From contig NZ_JASGBQ010000002.1 of NCBI RefSeq assembly GCF_030053595.1, positions 1-64,000 of the forward strand: a DNA stretch of 64,000 nucleotides, read 5' to 3'. This stretch comes from Fusibacillus kribbianus. GTDB taxonomy: Bacteria; Bacillota; Clostridia; Lachnospirales; Lachnospiraceae. Under the pieces are notes generated by a model that was not told the origin of the DNA, did not search any database, and saw only the letters and a program-made list of their open reading frames with translations. Positions 60,926 through 64,000 of the stretch are shown here, piece after piece (position 1 is the first letter of the stretch; each line of letters starts with the position of its first letter). A program made the translations under genes and the position numbers.

Positions 60926-62098
60926 TTAACGGCAGGCCAGACGATAAACCTCCTCGCACTCCTTGGGCCCCAGCTCCACAAAATGGCCTTCGGTGCGCCC
61001 TTCGATCTGAAGAGTGGAAAGCAGAGTCGGAATATCCTCCCCTTTTGCTCCAAGCTCCTCAAAGGAGGTGGGCATACCCACAGACCGGAAGAATTCCTTC
61101 GTTCTGGCAATTCCCTCCTTTGCGGTCTCCTCAGGATTTTCAAAATTCATCTCACAGCCCCATACCCGGACTGCAAACTGGGCAAATCTGTCCACGTCGT
61201 GATGCATCACATAGGTCATCCAGGCGGGGAACATCACCGCCAGACCGGCGCCGTGGGCACAGTCATAAAGTGCGGAAAGCTCATGCTCCAGATTGTGGCT
61301 TGCCCAATCCTGCTCTCTTCCCACTCCGCAAACATCATTGTGAGCCATGGTGCCTGCCCACATGATATTGGCTCTTGCTTCATAATCGTTGGGATTATCC
61401 AAAACCTTGGGAAGTTCCTTGATAATAGTCTTCAAAACACCCTCGCAGAGGCGGTCTGTGATCTCCACATGTTTCGTGTTGGTGAAATACCGTTCAAACA
61501 CATGAGCCATGATATCCGTACAGCCGCTGGCTGTCTGATAGGGCGGCAGCGTCATGGTAAGCTCCGGATTCATAATGGCAAATACAGGACGCATCAGCTC
61601 GCAGCCGTAAGCACGCTTGTACATTCCGTTTTCATTGGTGATAACGGAACCGTCGCTTCCCTCACTGCCTGCTGCGGCAATGGTCAGAACAGAGCCCACC
61701 GGCAGAGATTTCTCTGCCTGAGCCTTTCCCTGATAGAAATCCCAGAAATCTCCGTCATATACTGTACCGACTGCAATGGCCTTGGAAGAATCGATGGTGC
61801 TTCCGCCGCCCACAGCCAGAATAAAGTCTACATTCTCCCTGCGGCAAAGCTCGATGCCTTCATAGACAAGGCCGCTTCTGGGATTGGGCTTCACACCGCC
61901 GAGCTCGACCCAGCCAAGTCCCTCCTTTTCAAGAGACGCTTTCACCCGATCCAGAAGACCGCTTCTCACGACACTTCCACCGCCGTAATGGATGAGCACC
62001 TTGCTCCCTCCAAATCTCTTCACGTAATGTCCTGCTTCATTTTCAGTTCCCTTGCCAAAAGCAAAATATGTAGGGCTGTAAAAAGTAAAATTATCCAT
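60926..62098 (-). CDS. Iron-containing alcohol dehydrogenase (second copy)
   Basis: About 390 residues from MDNFTFYSPT, chosen because AAAGGAGAACAGGT precedes it. The nucleotide site is LAVGGGSTIDSSKAIAVG; metal ligands are in CTDIMAHVFERYF and SHNLEHELSALYDCAHG. It is paralogous to the 58.7-59.9 kb gene, with moderate divergence, so not a recent duplication. It is probably an aldehyde or alcohol oxidoreductase in fermentation. Confidence 0.92.
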   Translation of the reverse strand: MDNFTFYSPTYFAFGKGTENEAGHYVKRFGGSKVLIHYGGGSVVRSGLLDRVKASLEKEGLGWVELGGVKPNPRSGLVYEGIELCRRENVDFILAVGGGSTIDSSKAIAVGTVYDGDFWDFYQGKAQAEKSLPVGSVLTIAAAGSEGSDGSVITNENGMYKRAYGCELMRPVFAIMNPELTMTLPPYQTASGCTDIMAHVFERYFTNTKHVEITDRLCEGVLKTIIKELPKVLDNPNDYEARANIMWAGTMAHNDVCGVGREQDWASHNLEHELSALYDCAHGAGLAVMFPAWMTYVMHHDVDRFAQFAVRVWGCEMNFENPEETAKEGIARTKEFFRSVGMPTSFEELGAKGEDIPTLLSTLQIEGRTEGHFVELGPKECEEVYRLACR

Positions 62099-62212
62099 AC
62101 CTGTTCTCCTTTTATTTTTCATGGACAAAAATGCTGTCCAAACATTTCCATGTTTCAGTATACCATATTTCCCCTGCCTCTTCCATAAAAAATCTCGGAA
62201 AGCGAAAAAATA

Positions 62213-63295
62213 TCATCCCAATACGTCCCGAATGACTCTAGCTGCATTTTTGCAGGCAGCAAGCTCAATCTGACGCTCAGTAAAGCCTGCCCTGGAAAGG
62301 GCTTCCCACAGAAGGAAAAGCCGGTCGGGCGAATCGATCTCCAGGTTTCCGGAGACTCCGTCAAAATCTGTTCCGAGGGCAAGGACCTCCTCACCGCCGC
62401 AGTTAAGAATATGACGGGCGTGGGCCGCCATATGGCTGACCCGGCTGTTGGGATCGGAAAAATCCGGAGAAAGAAAACCGGGTGCAAAATTGAGCCCCAT
62501 GACGCCGCCCTTTAAGGCCAGCAGCCTTATCATTTCGTCACTCATGTTTCTGGAACAGCCGGCCAGGGCGCGCGCGTTGGAATGGGAGGCCACAAACGGT
62601 TTCTCCGATACGGCCGCCACATCGAAAAAGCCCTCGTCGGAAAGATGCGATACATCCACCAGCATTCCCAGTTCATTCATAAACCGGACTGCCTCTTTTC
62701 CAAAGGCGGTCAGTCCGCTTCCCCTGCTTCCGAAAACACCGTCCCGGTAATTGGCCCGGCCAAAGCAGTTGTCATGGTTCCAGGTCAGAGTGATCAGCCG
62801 GATCCCCCGGTCGTAAAAGCGCTTCAGCCTGTCAAGGCTTCCCCGGACAGCCCTGCCGTCCTCCAGAGTCAGGAAAGCCGACAGCCGCCCGTTTGCGGCA
62901 TTTTGCTCCATATTCTCTGCCGAAAGGGCCAGGGAGACCTCTTCCTTATGAAGGGCAAGCTCCCTTTCAAAGGAGTCGAGAAGCCGGTCAATATAGGCGT
63001 CATCCCAGACGCCCTCCGTAAGCCCCGCGAACCGGTTTCTCCGGAGCGTCTCTGCAAGACCGATACCCTCGCCGCAGCCCACCGTTGTTTTCGAAGCCTC
63101 CGGTGACGAAGCTTCCCCGGCTTCCTCCATGGCTGTCCTTGTTCCCTCATCCGGCAGCCAGACAGCAAAAAACTGAGCCACACAGTCATTTTTGCGAAGA
63201 CGCTTAAGGTCCACACTCATCTGATTTTCATACAGGCTTCCGCCCTCGCCTGCAAATACGATCAACGTATCGCAGTGCAGATCAATATACTTCAT
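62213..63295 (-). CDS. Membrane dipeptidase family (M19) hydrolase
   Basis: A 360-residue zinc dipeptidase of the renal-dipeptidase family. Metal ligands are seen in YIDLHCDTLIVFAG, FLTLEDGRAVRG, LVDVSHLSDEGFFDV and FVASHSNARAL, and the C-terminal ALGTDFDGVSGNLEI is conserved. There is no signal peptide, so it is cytosolic. The start overlaps the preceding helicase gene by 14 bp. Confidence 0.93.
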   Translation of the reverse strand: MKYIDLHCDTLIVFAGEGGSLYENQMSVDLKRLRKNDCVAQFFAVWLPDEGTRTAMEEAGEASSPEASKTTVGCGEGIGLAETLRRNRFAGLTEGVWDDAYIDRLLDSFERELALHKEEVSLALSAENMEQNAANGRLSAFLTLEDGRAVRGSLDRLKRFYDRGIRLITLTWNHDNCFGRANYRDGVFGSRGSGLTAFGKEAVRFMNELGMLVDVSHLSDEGFFDVAAVSEKPFVASHSNARALAGCSRNMSDEMIRLLALKGGVMGLNFAPGFLSPDFSDPNSRVSHMAAHARHILNCGGEEVLALGTDFDGVSGNLEIDSPDRLFLLWEALSRAGFTERQIELAACKNAARVIRDVLG

Positions 63296-64000
63296 GCTCC
63301 TCCTCCAGAAGTCGGATCAGCTCTGTTCTGCTCATGGAAGCAAAGGAAGAGGCCTCTTCGACCACCTGCTCATTCAGCTCCCTCTTCTGCTCCTGAAGCT
63401 TTAAAACGCCCTCTTCAATGGTATCCCTTGCGATCAGCCGGAACACCGAAACCCGTTTTTTCTGACCGATCCGGTGAGCCCGGTCTGTGGCCTGGTTCTG
63501 GGCCGCCAGATTCCACCAGGGATCATAATGGATGACCACATCAGCCGCCGTCAGATTCAGACCTGTACCGCCGGCCTTGAGAGAGATCAAAAACACCGGA
63601 ACCTCATCCTGATTGAAGGCATTGACAAGCCGGAGCCTCTCCTCCTTGCCGGTCTGCCCTGTCAGCTTATAATATGCAATTCCTTCCTTTGTCAGACGTT
63701 CTCCCAGAATGTCCAGCATCGAAGCAAACTGAGAAAACACAATCAGCTTGTGATTCGCCGCTGCTCCGCTTAAAATAAGCTCCATGCAGGTCTCAAGCTT
63801 TGCCGAGCTTCCCTTATAATCCTCATAGCAAAGTCCCGGATCGCAGCAGATCTGCCTGAGTCTCAAAAGCTCCGACAAAATCTGCATCCGCTCCTTCTGA
63901 TATTCCTCCTCACCGGAGGACTGAAGCCGGTCCTTAAGCCGGAGGACATGGGCCGTATAAAGCTTTCTCTGGCTGCCTTCCAGTCCGGAATATACCGTAT
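63282..64000 (-). CDS. SNF2-family helicase, C-terminal part; 5' end beyond window
   Basis: The frame is open to the right edge; 238 residues lie in the window. It is the second RecA-like lobe of an SNF2 helicase: LYTAHVLRLKDRL, LIVFSQFASMLDILGERL, VFLISLKAGGTGLNLTAAD, VIHYDPWWNLAAQNQATDRA and HRIGQKKRVSVFRLI, then DTIEEGVLKLQEQKREL. Such proteins are about 1000 residues, so most of the gene is outside. It is co-transcribed with the dipeptidase. Confidence 0.93.
   Translation of the reverse strand, partial: TVYSGLEGSQRKLYTAHVLRLKDRLQSSGEEEYQKERMQILSELLRLRQICCDPGLCYEDYKGSSAKLETCMELILSGAAANHKLIVFSQFASMLDILGERLTKEGIAYYKLTGQTGKEERLRLVNAFNQDEVPVFLISLKAGGTGLNLTAADVVIHYDPWWNLAAQNQATDRAHRIGQKKRVSVFRLIARDTIEEGVLKLQEQKRELNEQVVEEASSFASMSRTELIRLLEEEHEVY

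Overview
The window looks like a chromosomal segment of an anaerobic acetogenic Firmicute, most like a Blautia-type member of the Lachnospiraceae. This rests on gene content and order recognised from memory, not on a search. The two anchors are a Wood-Ljungdahl (acetyl-CoA) operon and a nearly complete anaerobic cobalamin operon. A cobalamin supply fits a pathway whose methyl carrier is a corrinoid iron-sulfur protein.

Layout. (1) Positions 1-13.9 kb, minus strand: the CO-dehydrogenase/acetyl-CoA synthase operon. In transcription order it carries a His-rich metal-binding protein, cooT, cooC, acsA, a second cooC-like gene, acsB, a 335-bp structured spacer, acsD, acsC, acsE, acsV, a DUF3786 gene and fhs, which runs off the left edge. 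A clear sigma-A-type promoter lies upstream of the His-rich gene. (2) 14-15.6 kb: a SEC-C protein and a divergent PHP phosphoesterase. (3) 15.7-19.2 kb, minus: the methylene-THF reductase operon metF, metV and an RnfC2-like gene with a built-in second MetV domain. (4) 19.4-24 kb: the housekeeping block recG, fakA/yloV, yloU and divergent rpmB. (5) 24.1-28 kb: a decayed signalling gene, a VOC protein, a DnaJ protein, a DUF5685 protein and a D,D-carboxypeptidase. (6) 28.1-30.3 kb, plus: promoter, cobalamin riboswitch and cbiM-cbiN-cbiK. (7) 30.3-31.8 kb: a lipoprotein. (8) 31.8-48.2 kb, minus: 16 cobalamin genes from cbiD to cbiC, transcribed from a strong promoter at 48.13-48.16 kb. (9) 48.2-64 kb: fba, a DUF4397 protein, a heterodimeric ABC exporter, an NlpC/P60 hydrolase, a Gx-transporter/NusG-II pair with divergent apbE, metY, two iron alcohol dehydrogenases, a zinc-ribbon membrane protein, an M19 dipeptidase and the end of a SNF2 helicase.

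How the genes work together. Fhs, MetF/MetV/RnfC2 and (outside the window) the cyclohydrolase/dehydrogenase make methyl-THF. AcsE moves the methyl group to the AcsCD corrinoid protein, AcsV re-reduces inactive corrinoid, AcsA makes CO, and AcsB assembles acetyl-CoA. CooC, CooT and the His-rich protein probably handle nickel for AcsA and AcsB. The cobalamin genes cover every step from cobalt-sirohydrochlorin to the complete corrinoid. Absent from the window are the early tetrapyrrole genes, the CbiQO energising module and lower-ligand synthesis.

No wholly new multi-gene system is evident. The least explained items are the repeat-rich structured spacer between acsB and acsD, the DUF3786 protein and His-rich protein of the acetyl-CoA operon, a shortened CobU paralogue with an altered P-loop, a cobalamin-operon leader that is not a recognisable B12 riboswitch, and tandem repeats at the apbE transcription start.
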